From positions 1-35,017 of the forward strand of contig NCKC01000029.1 of the NCBI GenBank assembly GCA_002282715.1: a DNA stretch of 35,017 nt, in the 5' to 3' direction. Made by a program: the position numbers and the translations under genes. This document shows, piece by piece, positions 8,447-17,112 of the stretch. This DNA comes from Halothiobacillus sp. 15-55-196 (GTDB lineage Bacteria > Pseudomonadota > Gammaproteobacteria > Halothiobacillales > Halothiobacillaceae). Every line of letters begins with the position of its first letter. Position 1 is the first letter of the stretch. The notes under the pieces were generated by a model. It worked only from the letters and a program-made list of their open reading frames with translations, did not search any database and was not told the DNA's origin.

Positions 8447-9418
8447 ATGAATAGCCAGAAGCCTACGCCTGATGACACGCTGAACGATCAAGTGACTCAG
8501 AGCATCCAGTCGGAGATCGAACTCGCCGAAAAAACAGGCGTGTTTTCACGGCCATGGCACGAAGGTTGGGAAGAAGATGCCCATCTGATCGAAGATGACC
8601 AATCGTTCTGGTTGCTTACCATGGTCGATTTGATGACGCTGCTGCTGACAATGTTCGTCCTGCTCGCCGCTTACGCGTATCAGAGCAAGGACAATACCGT
8701 CACCATGGTTGCCAGCAGCGGCAGTACGCAGCAGGCACAAAAAGTGGATAAAACCCCCACGCCCCAGACCGGCCCGATGCCAACCACACAAACCTCGCCG
8801 GGAGAAACGCCGACCCAGGGCAATATTCCGCAGGCTGGCAATGCGCTGATTGGCAAGGCGGGCGAAACGGTTCTTGACCACGCGAAACCATCCGCACAAA
8901 GCCCTTCTGCCAACGACAAAGCATCGCAGGATCAGGCCCGCGCCCTGTTCTCGGGCCTAGGCAAAGATGTCGATGTTTCTGTGGTCAAAGGGCGCATCAA
9001 TCTTCGCGTTAAAGACAATATCCTCTTTTCCTCGGGCAATTCGGCGCTCTCGGTTGCGGGTATGCAGTTGCTCAAACGTTTGGCCGACCGCCTCAAGGCA
9101 GGCGATTATCCCATCGCCGTTCAGGGCCACACAGACAACGTGCCGATCCACACCCTGCAATTTCCCTCTAATTGGGAACTCTCCGCGGCGCGGGCGGCGG
9201 CTGTGGTACAAGCACTGATCGCCAGTGGCGTTCAACCGGAGCGGCTTTCGGCCATTGGCTTTGCCGACACGCACCCGATCGCCTCGAACGACACAGCCAG
9301 CGGCCGGGCGGAAAATCGCCGGGTCGATCTGGAATTACAACTGCCCGCCAGCATGCTGTCCAAAGTTTTAGCGGGAACCAAACCCGCATCCCCGGCCCAG
9401 CCTGCAAACCAGCCATAA
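8447..9418 (+). CDS. motB: Flagellar stator MotB-like protein with OmpA peptidoglycan-binding domain
   Basis: MotB anchors the stator to peptidoglycan and supplies the ion-binding aspartate. The 323-residue product has a cytoplasmic head of about 52 residues, one membrane helix (about 53-77) and, inside it, Asp61 in the context MVDLMTLLLTMF, the expected channel residue. A long proline/threonine-rich linker (about 100-160) follows. The OmpA-like domain (about 185-297) carries VQGHTDNVPI, WELSAARAAAV and GRAENRRVDL, the peptidoglycan-binding motifs. The linker and the tail rich in Pro and Ala are low in complexity. The gene lies directly behind motA in the same direction; no other flagellar genes are in the window. 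Confidence 0.9.
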   Translation: MNSQKPTPDDTLNDQVTQSIQSEIELAEKTGVFSRPWHEGWEEDAHLIEDDQSFWLLTMVDLMTLLLTMFVLLAAYAYQSKDNTVTMVASSGSTQQAQKVDKTPTPQTGPMPTTQTSPGETPTQGNIPQAGNALIGKAGETVLDHAKPSAQSPSANDKASQDQARALFSGLGKDVDVSVVKGRINLRVKDNILFSSGNSALSVAGMQLLKRLADRLKAGDYPIAVQGHTDNVPIHTLQFPSNWELSAARAAAVVQALIASGVQPERLSAIGFADTHPIASNDTASGRAENRRVDLELQLPASMLSKVLAGTKPASPAQPANQP

Positions 9419-9438
9419 AAGCGCGCAAGGAAAAACCC

Positions 9439-9918
9439 ATGATGCAGCAGACCGATCAGCCCCCCGCCAGCACTACTTCCAATGAGGCTGCCTGGAAACT
9501 CCACCCGCAACTGCTGGCCGATTCCATACCGGTCACAGAACTGCCCACCTGCGCCATACGTCTGCTCGACGATGCCCGCTTCCCCTGGATTCTGTTGATC
9601 CCGCGTATCGCCGGGCTCACACAATGGTTGGACATGCCACAGGACATCGCCCATCAGGTGCTCGATGAGGTGCACGAAGTCCAACAGGTATTGCAGCAGA
9701 TATTTACCCCCATCCGCATCAACTTCGCCGCAATCGGCAACCGGGTGGACCAGTTACACATTCACTGCGTTGCTCGTTTCAGTAATGATGCAGCCTGGCC
9801 GGATGTCGTCTGGGGGCATGGCTTGCGCCAACCCTACAACCCGCTTGATCGACTGACCCGGGCAAATGCAATCGCCGCTGGACTCAAAAGCCACTCTCGG
9901 CGACACTCTAGCGACTGA
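9439..9918 (+). CDS. HIT-family nucleotide-binding protein
   Basis: The product is 159 residues of the histidine-triad family, whose members hydrolyse dinucleoside polyphosphates or nucleotide conjugates in the cytoplasm. The active-site region reads QLHIHCVARF followed by DAAWPDVVWG. This is the variant typical of a gammaproteobacterial HIT subgroup in which the last histidine of the triad is replaced while the catalytic middle one is kept. LHPQLLADS and FPWILLIPR match the N-terminal part of the same subgroup. The frame is open far upstream, but AAGGA seven bases before the ATG at 9439 sets the start, 20 bases after motB. It may be co-transcribed with motAB; a functional link is not evident. 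Confidence 0.85.
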   Translation: MMQQTDQPPASTTSNEAAWKLHPQLLADSIPVTELPTCAIRLLDDARFPWILLIPRIAGLTQWLDMPQDIAHQVLDEVHEVQQVLQQIFTPIRINFAAIGNRVDQLHIHCVARFSNDAAWPDVVWGHGLRQPYNPLDRLTRANAIAAGLKSHSRRHSSD

Positions 9919-10040
9919 AGGAATGACTGAATAAACTGCGCGCACCAAAACAATCGAAATCCTTGATTCAGATTGGCGCTGTTTCCATGACAACTGAGTG
10001 TCACAAGGAAATATCGGCACAAACCTGTGCTGCAGAACCT

Positions 10041-10200
10041 CTAGGGAAGGCCTGCACAAATGCAGACCTTCCCGTGCAGGGCATGGATGCCCTGCCGCAC
10101 AATGACGTAAGTCATTGAATTGCGGCACTCGTGCCGGGCGTGTACCGGCACGAGTGCTTCTGCACGAAGCCATGGATGGATTCGTGCAGAGATTTCCTAG
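10041..10200 (+). repeat. MITE-like structured element, copy 1, with CTAG duplications
   Basis: The element spans 10045-10196 and is bracketed by identical CTAG at 10041-10044 and 10197-10200. Its ends are GGAAGGCCTGCA on the left and the complement GAAATCTCTGCA on the right. Five hairpins follow in order. The first (10045-10072) pairs GGAAGGCCTGCA with TGCAGACCTTCC. The second (10077-10094) has the loop around ATGGA. The third (10100-10117) has the stem CAATGA and the loop CGTAAG. The fourth (10125-10157) has a perfect 13-bp stem GCACTCGTGCCGG. The fifth (10160-10189) has the stem CTGCACGAA and the loop ATGGAT. No coding frame fits. A second CAGAGATTTCCT at 10207-10218 repeats the right end. 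The rest of the 329-base gap holds no gene that I can see. Confidence 0.85.
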
Positions 10201-10247
10201 ACTTTTCAGAGATTTCCTGGTCGTAAAACCCATAAGGACAACCGGTT

Positions 10248-12854
10248 ATGCGCATCGTGCCTTTATCGCTCCAATTTTTGATGTTTCTCGGCCTGCAGGT
10301 CGCTTTGAGTTTGGGTTTGGTCTTTTATCTCAACACACTGGCCACCAATAACTTCCAGACGTTTCAGCGTGCGAGTTCGGGATTTGTCGAATCCAGTAAA
10401 ACCATCGAAACACTGCGGAAATCATTTGCCGCCACCAGCGCCCAGATCGAGCAGATCACAAGCCAGTTTTCGGCGGGGCAGCGCGTCGATGTTCGTGATC
10501 AGGTACTGGCACTTCAGCAGGTTGCGGCGGCCATCCGCACCGATACCGCCTTGGCCGGTTTGCGGGATGTCGCCGGTGCCCAGATCAATGCGCTGTCCAG
10601 AAGTATCGATCAGCAGGCACAAGCATTGATCAATGCCGCCGCGGCAACGGCATCTGCCACACCCGCCGAAGTCAAAGACATACAAAGTCAGCTCCGCAAG
10701 GAACGCAGTCGCATCATGGTGGACGATTTCGGTGCGTTGATCAGCGCCGCCAATCAGAATCTGGAAGATACCATGGCGCTGTTACGCGGTTCGACCGAAT
10801 CGTTGAGCAGCCAGTACCAGACCCTGTTGATCCTGTTCATCGTATTGCAGATCGCCCTGATGATGACGGCTCTGTGGTACTTCAACCACCAGATCAAGCA
10901 GTTGGCGGATATTACGGATCGACTGATCGATGGCGAGGCCACCGCTGCCCTGCCCCAACAGAAACGTCACGATCAGATCGGTCGTCTGGCCCGAGCTGTC
11001 CAGCATTTTAGAACCACGCTGATCACCCTTTCCGATTCACGAGAGCAACTCAAAGCCATCCTGAAGAAACACGACCAGGAAACCCTGAGCCGTCGCAAGG
11101 CGGAAAAACAGCTCGCACTGACCGCTTCGGTGTTCGAAAACGTGCAGGAAGCCGTTCTGCTGACCGATATTTCAGGGCACGTGACCCGGGCCAACGCGGT
11201 GGCTCAGGAGATGCTGCACAGCACGGAGAAACAACTGGCGGCCAAACCCCTGCTCGAATTCCTGCTGGGACATGATGCCGCCGTGCTCGAACCGCTCTGG
11301 CGTCAGGTACTGGAACAGGGTTACTGGTCAGGCGAGGTGGAATTCACCCCGGAAAATGCCCCCACCATCACAGCATTGGTCTCGATCAAGCTCATGGGCG
11401 AAGCGCGTGAAGGCCGGGGCCATGTGATCTTCGTACTCAGCGACCACACTGAAATTCGGGCACGTGAAGCAAAAATGCGTTTCCTTGCCGAGCAGGACAC
11501 GGTTACCGGGCTATACAACCGTCACTATTTCATGACACAGGGCGTGAAACGGATTGCGCAGCATCCAAACGCAACATTCAGCATCGTTTTGATCGGTATC
11601 GATAATTTCCGCTCTATCAATGATGCATTGGGTCACCACGATGGCGATCAAGTCCTTGTCGAGGTCGGGCGAACCCTCGCTGCCCTGCTGCCCGCAAGTG
11701 CGGTACCAGCCCGTGTCGATGGTGATGAATTTGCCTTCTACTGGACGCCAAAAGATGAACAGAACCAGGAAGAAGAACTCCGCGCATTCGCCGAGCGTGC
11801 GCTGGCTGCGGCTCGCCAGCCTATGCATATCAACAGCTATCAGATCACGTTGAAACTCAGCGCGGGGACGAGCACCTACCCCAACGATGGCGACAATATC
11901 GAGGATCTGATCAAAACCAACGATATCGCCCTGTCGATGGCGAAGTCAGAAGGCGGTGATCGTCTCTATATGCACGGCGCACAGGCTCAAAACCTTGCGC
12001 GGCGACGGTTCATGCTGCAACAGGCTTTAGACAAGGCGCTGGGCAAACGCGAGTTGCGTCTGAGTTACCAGCCACAGGTTTCGCTGGCGAATGGTCAAAT
12101 CTCCGGCTTCGAGGTTCTGATGCGCTGGCGTCATGGCGGCGAATGGGTTTCCCCGGCAGAATTCATTCCGCTCGCAGAAGAAACCGACACCATTGTGCGC
12201 ATCACCGAATGGGCCTTCACCGAGGCCTGTAACCGCATCCGCGAGTGGCAGCGGCAAACGGAAGAAACATTCAATCTGTCGCTGAATCTACCGCCGCGCC
12301 TGCTGCTGACCGATAAAATCGACGAGCGGCTGGTCAGTATTGCAAAGCAGGCGGGCTTACCCCTTTCATCGATCACACTTGAGATTACCGAGAGCAGCTT
12401 CGGCAGCGATCCGAGTCTGATGTCAGACCAATTGCATCGTCTTGCCATGCAAGGCTTCACGATCGCAATCGACGATTTCGGCACAGGCTATTCCTCGTTG
12501 GCCTATCTGAGCACGCTGCCCATTTCCAAGATCAAGATCGACAAGAAATTCGTGGATCTGATCAACGAAGATGCCGAGTCGTGCAAACTCCTCAGATCCA
12601 TTTTTGCGATGGCCGAATCACTGGAGCTGGATATCGTGGTCGAGGGCGTGGAGACTGTCGACCAATTGGTTCTGCTCAAGAAATTTGATGTGCGCATGGA
12701 TATTCAGGGATTCGTTTTCGAACCGGCGCAAAACGAGGACTTCTGGGAAGGTTTATTCCTTGAAGGCAAGACCCATGTCTATGAAGTTCCGGAATTGCGA
12801 TCGCCCAAGCAGAAAGCTGCCCCGGAGGGCAACAATCCAGTTACATTCAATTAG
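10248..12854 (+). CDS. Membrane-bound GGDEF-EAL protein, probable c-di-GMP phosphodiesterase with degenerate GGDEF
   Basis: The 868-residue protein has a membrane helix (about 8-28), a helical periplasmic sensor region (to about 190), a second helix (192-212), a HAMP-like linker and a PAS-like region (about 290-400). GGDEF (about 410-575) and EAL (about 590-845) domains follow. In GGDEF the signature reads DGDEF at 491-495 and the metal aspartate of the DxD strand is Gly450, so cyclase activity is unlikely. In EAL the signature is EVL at 622-624, and Asn680, Glu712, Asp742, Asp743, Lys763, Glu799 and Gln820 are present, so c-di-GMP hydrolysis is likely, perhaps with GTP binding by GGDEF as an allosteric input. 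AAGGA precedes the ATG by about ten bases. A repeat element starts directly at its TAG stop. Confidence 0.9.
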   Translation: MRIVPLSLQFLMFLGLQVALSLGLVFYLNTLATNNFQTFQRASSGFVESSKTIETLRKSFAATSAQIEQITSQFSAGQRVDVRDQVLALQQVAAAIRTDTALAGLRDVAGAQINALSRSIDQQAQALINAAAATASATPAEVKDIQSQLRKERSRIMVDDFGALISAANQNLEDTMALLRGSTESLSSQYQTLLILFIVLQIALMMTALWYFNHQIKQLADITDRLIDGEATAALPQQKRHDQIGRLARAVQHFRTTLITLSDSREQLKAILKKHDQETLSRRKAEKQLALTASVFENVQEAVLLTDISGHVTRANAVAQEMLHSTEKQLAAKPLLEFLLGHDAAVLEPLWRQVLEQGYWSGEVEFTPENAPTITALVSIKLMGEAREGRGHVIFVLSDHTEIRAREAKMRFLAEQDTVTGLYNRHYFMTQGVKRIAQHPNATFSIVLIGIDNFRSINDALGHHDGDQVLVEVGRTLAALLPASAVPARVDGDEFAFYWTPKDEQNQEEELRAFAERALAAARQPMHINSYQITLKLSAGTSTYPNDGDNIEDLIKTNDIALSMAKSEGGDRLYMHGAQAQNLARRRFMLQQALDKALGKRELRLSYQPQVSLANGQISGFEVLMRWRHGGEWVSPAEFIPLAEETDTIVRITEWAFTEACNRIREWQRQTEETFNLSLNLPPRLLLTDKIDERLVSIAKQAGLPLSSITLEITESSFGSDPSLMSDQLHRLAMQGFTIAIDDFGTGYSSLAYLSTLPISKIKIDKKFVDLINEDAESCKLLRSIFAMAESLELDIVVEGVETVDQLVLLKKFDVRMDIQGFVFEPAQNEDFWEGLFLEGKTHVYEVPELRSPKQKAAPEGNNPVTFN

Positions 12855-13063
12855 GGAACCTCTGATTGAATCCTTCGTGGCCGAGACGGGCTTTTGAGGG
12901 ATGAGTCGCAAGGCGCGGCGCGAAACGAATGGTTATTCCATTCGTGAGCTTCGTTATCGGCCTTGGCATCGTAGCGTAAACTACGACCTTCGGCCTCTGC
13001 CTCGTTTTGCGGCTTTTGGATCAGCAACTCGGCTCACGAGGGATTCAATCAGAGGTTCCTTAG
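12851..13063. repeat. MITE-like element with perfect 19-bp terminal inverted repeats and TTAG duplications
   Basis: A 205-bp element (12855-13059) begins with GGAACCTCTGATTGAATCC and ends with its exact complement. Both sides carry TTAG (12851-12854 and 13060-13063), a clean 4-bp target duplication. Inside are a hairpin pairing CGAATGG with CCATTCG (12926-12944) and one with stem CGTAG around the loop CGTAAA (12970-12985). The left TTAG contains the TAG stop of the upstream GGDEF-EAL gene, so the insertion left that protein unchanged. Perfect ends suggest that this copy is younger than the others. The interior is unlike the 150-bp copies apart from the CGTAAA hairpin, so it may be a second subtype. 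Open frames across it look like chance. Confidence 0.88.
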
Positions 13064-13152
13064 CAATCCAATTCAACCGATATGGACAAGGGCGAACTGT
13101 CTGCCCCGGATTGGATTCGTCCCTTTCCCACCAAGTTTTGTTAAAAAAGCAC

Positions 13153-13314
13153 ACTAGGACACCTCGAAAAACCTTTCAAGGTGCCCATGCACCACATGGA
13201 CGTGGTGCCGCGCAATCGCGCAAGCGATTGAAATAGCTTGAGTTTGTTGCGGGCTCCCCGCGACGAACGTCCTCGAAAAATCCCCAGGATGGGGTTTTTC
13301 GAGGTGCCCACTAG
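13153..13314 (+). repeat. MITE-like structured element at the polA stop codon
   Basis: The element at about 13158-13310 is bracketed by ACTAG on both sides (13153-13157 and 13310-13314). Its ends share CACCTCGAAAAACC as a perfect 14-bp inverted repeat (13160-13173 and 13293-13306). Hairpins follow the order of copy 1: stem CACCAC with loop ATGGAC (13190-13207), stem CAATCG with loop CGCAAG (13213-13230), a GC-rich hairpin near 13248-13266, and stem CTCGAAAAA-CCCC with loop AGGAT (13272-13303). The right-hand CTAG contains the polA stop codon read on the minus strand. The 13060-13150 stretch between the two neighbouring elements holds only a 20-codon frame without a ribosome site. Confidence 0.83.
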
Positions 13315-16121
13315 TGCGCTTCGGCCCAACTTCTACCGATGCCGATACCCACTTCAAGCGGCACACTCAGTTTTGCAGCTTTGGTCATTTCTGCGCGGAT
13401 GATCGGCACGATCTCGGCAACATCAGACTCGGGCACCTCGAAGATCAATTCATCATGCACCTGCAAAATCATCCGGGCTCGCCCGGGCACCACCAACAGC
13501 TTATGCAAGGCAATCATCGCTATCTTGATAATATCCGCGGCCGTGCCCTGCATCGGCGCGTTGATGGCGGTACGCTCGGCGTATTGGCGTCGCTGGCCAT
13601 TGCGACTGTGAATCTCCGGCAAATACAGGCGGCGACCGAATACGGTTTCCACATAACCCATTTGGCGCGCCTGTTGCCGCATCCGCTCCATGTACTTCGC
13701 CACGCCGGGATAGCGGGCAAAATACAGATCGATATAGGCCTGTGCCTCGCCACGTGAGACATCGAGCTGCTTGGCCAGGCCAAAGGCAGACATGCCATAA
13801 ATCAAACCAAAATTGATTGCTTTGGCCGCACGGCGCTGATTGTCCGACACCTCGGCTTCCTTGATGCCGAACACTTCGGCTGCCGTCGCGCGATGAATGT
13901 CCTCTCCGGCTGCAAAAGCGGCGGTCAAGCCTTCATCGCCGGACAGATGCGTCATAATGCGCAATTCGATCTGCGAATAGTCTGCTGAAATGAGTTTGCA
14001 CCCCGGATCGGCGACAAATGCCTGCCGGATCCGCCGCCCTTCTTCACTGCGAATCGGGATGTTCTGCAGGTTCGGATTGGATGAAGAAAGCCGCCCGGTC
14101 GCGGTCACGGCTTGATGAAAGGCACTGTGTACCCGTCCGGTATGGGTATGGATGTCTTCGGGAAATCGGTCGATATAGGTTGATTTGAGCTTGGTCAGCC
14201 CGCGGTAATCGAGAATCAATGCGGGCAAGGGATGGCTACCTACCAGCTCGCCAAGCGCCTCTTCGTCGGTCGAAGGCTCGCCTTTTGGTGTTTTCTTGCC
14301 CACGGGCAGCTTGAGTTCATCGAACAACAATTCCTTGAGTTGTTTGGTCGAACCCAGATTGAATTCGCGCCCGGCCGCCTTGAACGCGGCCTGCTCCACC
14401 GCGGCAATCCGTGCACCGATGGCTTTGCCCTGTAAGGCAAGCTCGTCCCGATCCACCCGCACCCCCGCGCGCTCCATGGCCACCAGAACTTCAATCAGCG
14501 GTTGCTCGATCTGCTCGTAAACAGACCGCAAACCAGGCTCGGCGGAGAGTTTCGCCCAGAGGCAATGCTGCAATTGACGGGTAACATCCGCATCCTCGGC
14601 CGCATAAGGGCCGGCCTGCTCAAGCTGAATCTCGGGGAAGCTCAGTGCCTTTGCGCCCTTACCGGCAATATCTTCGAAGGTGATGGTCGAACGCCCGAGG
14701 TACTTCGACGCCAGTGAATCCATGTCATGCCGTGTGGCGGTCGAATCCAGCACATAGGATTCGAGCATCGTGTCGAATTTCACGCCACGCAGCGTGATGC
14801 CATGATTGGCCAACATGTGGGTGTCGAACTTGGCGTTCTGCATCACCTTGATACGAGATGCGTCTTCGAGCCAGGGCTTCAGATCAGCCAGCACCGTGTC
14901 CCGATCCAGTTGCGCCGGTGCGCCGGGATAGTTGTGCGCCAGGGGCACATAAGCCGCGTGATTGTCTTCAATCGAAAACGAAACTCCGACGATCCGGCCA
15001 TCGAACAAATCCAGTGCATCGGTTTCGGTATCGAAGGCGACCCATTGTGTTTTCTCGCCCGCGTTTTTGATTTGTTCCAGCCAACGCTGCCAGTCCGCGT
15101 CCGTCAGGATGGTTTCGTACCTCGGCGGGTCATTCAGAGCCAATTGTCCATCATCCGAAGAAGTTTGCTTGGCATCCTGCCCGGGTGCAGGATCAAAAGC
15201 CGGATCCGAAGGCGCTGATGAAAATTGTCTGCGTAGGGTATTGAGTCCGAACCGCTCCGCCAGCGCCAGAACCTTGTCGACATCCGGGGCCTGCACGGCA
15301 AGATCGCTCAAGGAAATGGGCAAGTCGCAATCGGTACGAATCGTCACCAGATCCCGGCCAATGGGCAGAAAATCATGGGCAGCCCGCAATGCCTCGCCCA
15401 CCTTTCCCTTGATCTGATCGGCATGGGCCATCAGGTTATCCAGCGATTGCCATTCGTTGAGCCATTTGGCGGCTGTTTTCGGGCCGCATCCCGGCACACC
15501 GGGGATGTTGTCGACAGTATCCCCGACCAGCGTGAGGTAATCGATGAACTGAGCGGCGGTAATGCCGTATTTTGCCTCGATGGCCGCTTCATCCAGCATC
15601 GTGTTGCTCATGGTATTGACCAGACGAATACCCTCGGTCACCAACTGCGCGAAGTCCTTGTCAGCGGTCGCGACCAGCACCGATTCGCCTTTCTGCCGCG
15701 CCTGATGCACCAGGGTTCCGATCACATCATCCGCTTCCACACCCGAAACGCAGAGCAACGGGAAACCCAGCGCACGCACCAGTTCATGCACCGGCTCGAT
15801 CTGCACGCGCAGGTCATCCGGCAGGGGTGGGCGCTGTGCTTTGTAGGCAGGATAGATCTTGTCGCGAAAGGTAGGACCGGGCGCATCGAAAACCACGGCC
15901 ATGCGCTCGGGATTTTCCTCTCGCCGAAGTTTCTGCAACATATTGATCACGCCGTGAATCGCACCCGTCGGTGTGCCATCCGGTGCTGTCAGAGGCGGCA
16001 GCGCATGAAAGGCGCGGAATAGGAACGAACTCCCATCCACCAGAATCAGTGTTTTGGATTTCACTGTCTGTTCGGCGGGCTCGGCTGGAGTGGCAACGTG
16101 CGAAGAAAAAAGATCATTCAT
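13311..16121 (-). CDS. polA: DNA polymerase I
   Basis: PolA fills gaps in lagging-strand synthesis and excision repair and removes RNA primers. The 936-residue product has all three domains. The 5' nuclease (about 23-310) has LVDGSSFLFRAFHAL, GVEADDVIGTL, TADKDFAQLV and GDTVDNIPGVPGCGPKTAA. The 3'-5' proofreading domain (about 350-530) has an intact AFDTETDAL with Asp364 and Glu366, so proofreading should work. The polymerase domain has DYSQIELRI with Asp714, the O-helix KAINFGLIYGMSAFGLA and VHDELIFE with Asp890. A short extra N-terminal stretch of about 22 residues precedes the usual start. The gene is convergent with the GGDEF-EAL gene, and a structured repeat abuts its TAG stop. Confidence 0.98.
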   Translation of the reverse strand: MNDLFSSHVATPAEPAEQTVKSKTLILVDGSSFLFRAFHALPPLTAPDGTPTGAIHGVINMLQKLRREENPERMAVVFDAPGPTFRDKIYPAYKAQRPPLPDDLRVQIEPVHELVRALGFPLLCVSGVEADDVIGTLVHQARQKGESVLVATADKDFAQLVTEGIRLVNTMSNTMLDEAAIEAKYGITAAQFIDYLTLVGDTVDNIPGVPGCGPKTAAKWLNEWQSLDNLMAHADQIKGKVGEALRAAHDFLPIGRDLVTIRTDCDLPISLSDLAVQAPDVDKVLALAERFGLNTLRRQFSSAPSDPAFDPAPGQDAKQTSSDDGQLALNDPPRYETILTDADWQRWLEQIKNAGEKTQWVAFDTETDALDLFDGRIVGVSFSIEDNHAAYVPLAHNYPGAPAQLDRDTVLADLKPWLEDASRIKVMQNAKFDTHMLANHGITLRGVKFDTMLESYVLDSTATRHDMDSLASKYLGRSTITFEDIAGKGAKALSFPEIQLEQAGPYAAEDADVTRQLQHCLWAKLSAEPGLRSVYEQIEQPLIEVLVAMERAGVRVDRDELALQGKAIGARIAAVEQAAFKAAGREFNLGSTKQLKELLFDELKLPVGKKTPKGEPSTDEEALGELVGSHPLPALILDYRGLTKLKSTYIDRFPEDIHTHTGRVHSAFHQAVTATGRLSSSNPNLQNIPIRSEEGRRIRQAFVADPGCKLISADYSQIELRIMTHLSGDEGLTAAFAAGEDIHRATAAEVFGIKEAEVSDNQRRAAKAINFGLIYGMSAFGLAKQLDVSRGEAQAYIDLYFARYPGVAKYMERMRQQARQMGYVETVFGRRLYLPEIHSRNGQRRQYAERTAINAPMQGTAADIIKIAMIALHKLLVVPGRARMILQVHDELIFEVPESDVAEIVPIIRAEMTKAAKLSVPLEVGIGIGRSWAEAH

Positions 16122-16257
16122 GGTTGGTCATCGAAATTTGGCTTCAAGGTCGGTACTATGCCACATGCTCTTGGGCATAGGCTGCTGCCACGGGCGATTC
16201 GCCCGAGACGGCTCATTGAACCGGGCTAAAAAATAAACCACCAGATGACATCCACGC

Positions 16258-16977
16258 ATGAGTCCAAAAATACCCAATCACCCCTCCCGTCTCGATAAAA
16301 GCGAACGACTGAGCCTCGAATCGTGGAAAATCTTCCAGATCATGGCCGAGTTCGTACAGGGCTATGAGACGCTGGCCAGCATCGAACCTGCGGTCACTAT
16401 TTTCGGCTCCGCACGATTTGCGCCCGATCACCCCCACTATCTGATGACCGTCGAAATCGCCCGGCTCCTCTCGGACGGCGGTTTTGCGGTTGTCTCCGGT
16501 GGCGGCCCCGGCATCATGGAGGCCGCAAACAAGGGTGCGAAAGCAGGCGGTGCGCCGAGTGTCGGTTTGAATATCACCCTGCCGCACGAACAGCACGACA
16601 ATCCTTATCAGGATATTTCCCTTCATTTTCAGCATTTTTTTGCGCGCAAGGTCATGTTCGTCAAGTACGCATCCGCCTATGTCGTCATGCCGGGTGGCTT
16701 CGGCACGCTGGATGAAATGGCGGAAATTCTCACCCTGGTGCAAACCGGCAAGTCTCGCCGCATTCCCATCATTCTGGTGGGCACGGCGTTCTGGGGCGGC
16801 CTGCTGGATTGGTTCCGCCAGACCCTACTGACCGAGGGCACCATTGGCGAGGGTGACATGGATCTGATGACCGTTTGTGATGAGCCAAAAACCGTGGTCA
16901 GTACCATTTTCGATTTCTACCGCGACCGAAACCTGGGCGCAACCGCCGAAGAACAGAAGAAACTGCTCGATCTGTAA
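16258..16977 (+). CDS. LOG-family protein (cytokinin riboside 5'-monophosphate phosphoribohydrolase-like)
   Basis: The product is 239 residues with the Rossmann-like LOG fold. The two diagnostic motifs are present: SGGGPGIMEAANKGA at about residues 80-94 and MPGGFGTLDEM at about 143-153, which bind the nucleotide and carry the catalytic residues. Family members cleave adenosine monophosphate-type nucleotides to free base and ribose 5-phosphate; in most bacteria the physiological role is unclear. An N-terminal helix of about 40 residues precedes the domain, as in the TIGR00730 long form. The ATG at 16258 has no strong ribosome site. The gene is divergent from polA; in the 136-base gap CGGGCG-ATT-CGCCCG (16186-16200) forms a small hairpin of unknown meaning. 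Confidence 0.9.
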   Translation: MSPKIPNHPSRLDKSERLSLESWKIFQIMAEFVQGYETLASIEPAVTIFGSARFAPDHPHYLMTVEIARLLSDGGFAVVSGGGPGIMEAANKGAKAGGAPSVGLNITLPHEQHDNPYQDISLHFQHFFARKVMFVKYASAYVVMPGGFGTLDEMAEILTLVQTGKSRRIPIILVGTAFWGGLLDWFRQTLLTEGTIGEGDMDLMTVCDEPKTVVSTIFDFYRDRNLGATAEEQKKLLDL

Positions 16978-17112
16978 GCGACGGAATGGGACGATGCACA
17001 GAAACCATTTTTCACATGGGCAGTTTTCGCATACGCTGCCCGCAAAACCAAGAGGCCGTCGAACTCGACGCGTCAACGTCTCGCAAAGACCCCAAGACCG
17101 GAACGAAAGACC

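Noticed and set aside
10045..10196. Integron attC site or Rho-independent terminator
   Set aside because: No integron genes or attC core sites are present, and the hairpins lack a following T-run. Inverted ends with a CTAG duplication fit a mobile element better.
13082..13144. 20-codon frame beginning MDKGELSAPDW between two elements
   Set aside because: There is no ribosome site or promoter and no recognised homologue. It could be a gene remnant, but cannot be supported.
12901..13236. 111-codon open frame on the plus strand
   Set aside because: It runs across two structured repeat elements, has no family resemblance and its composition follows the repeats.
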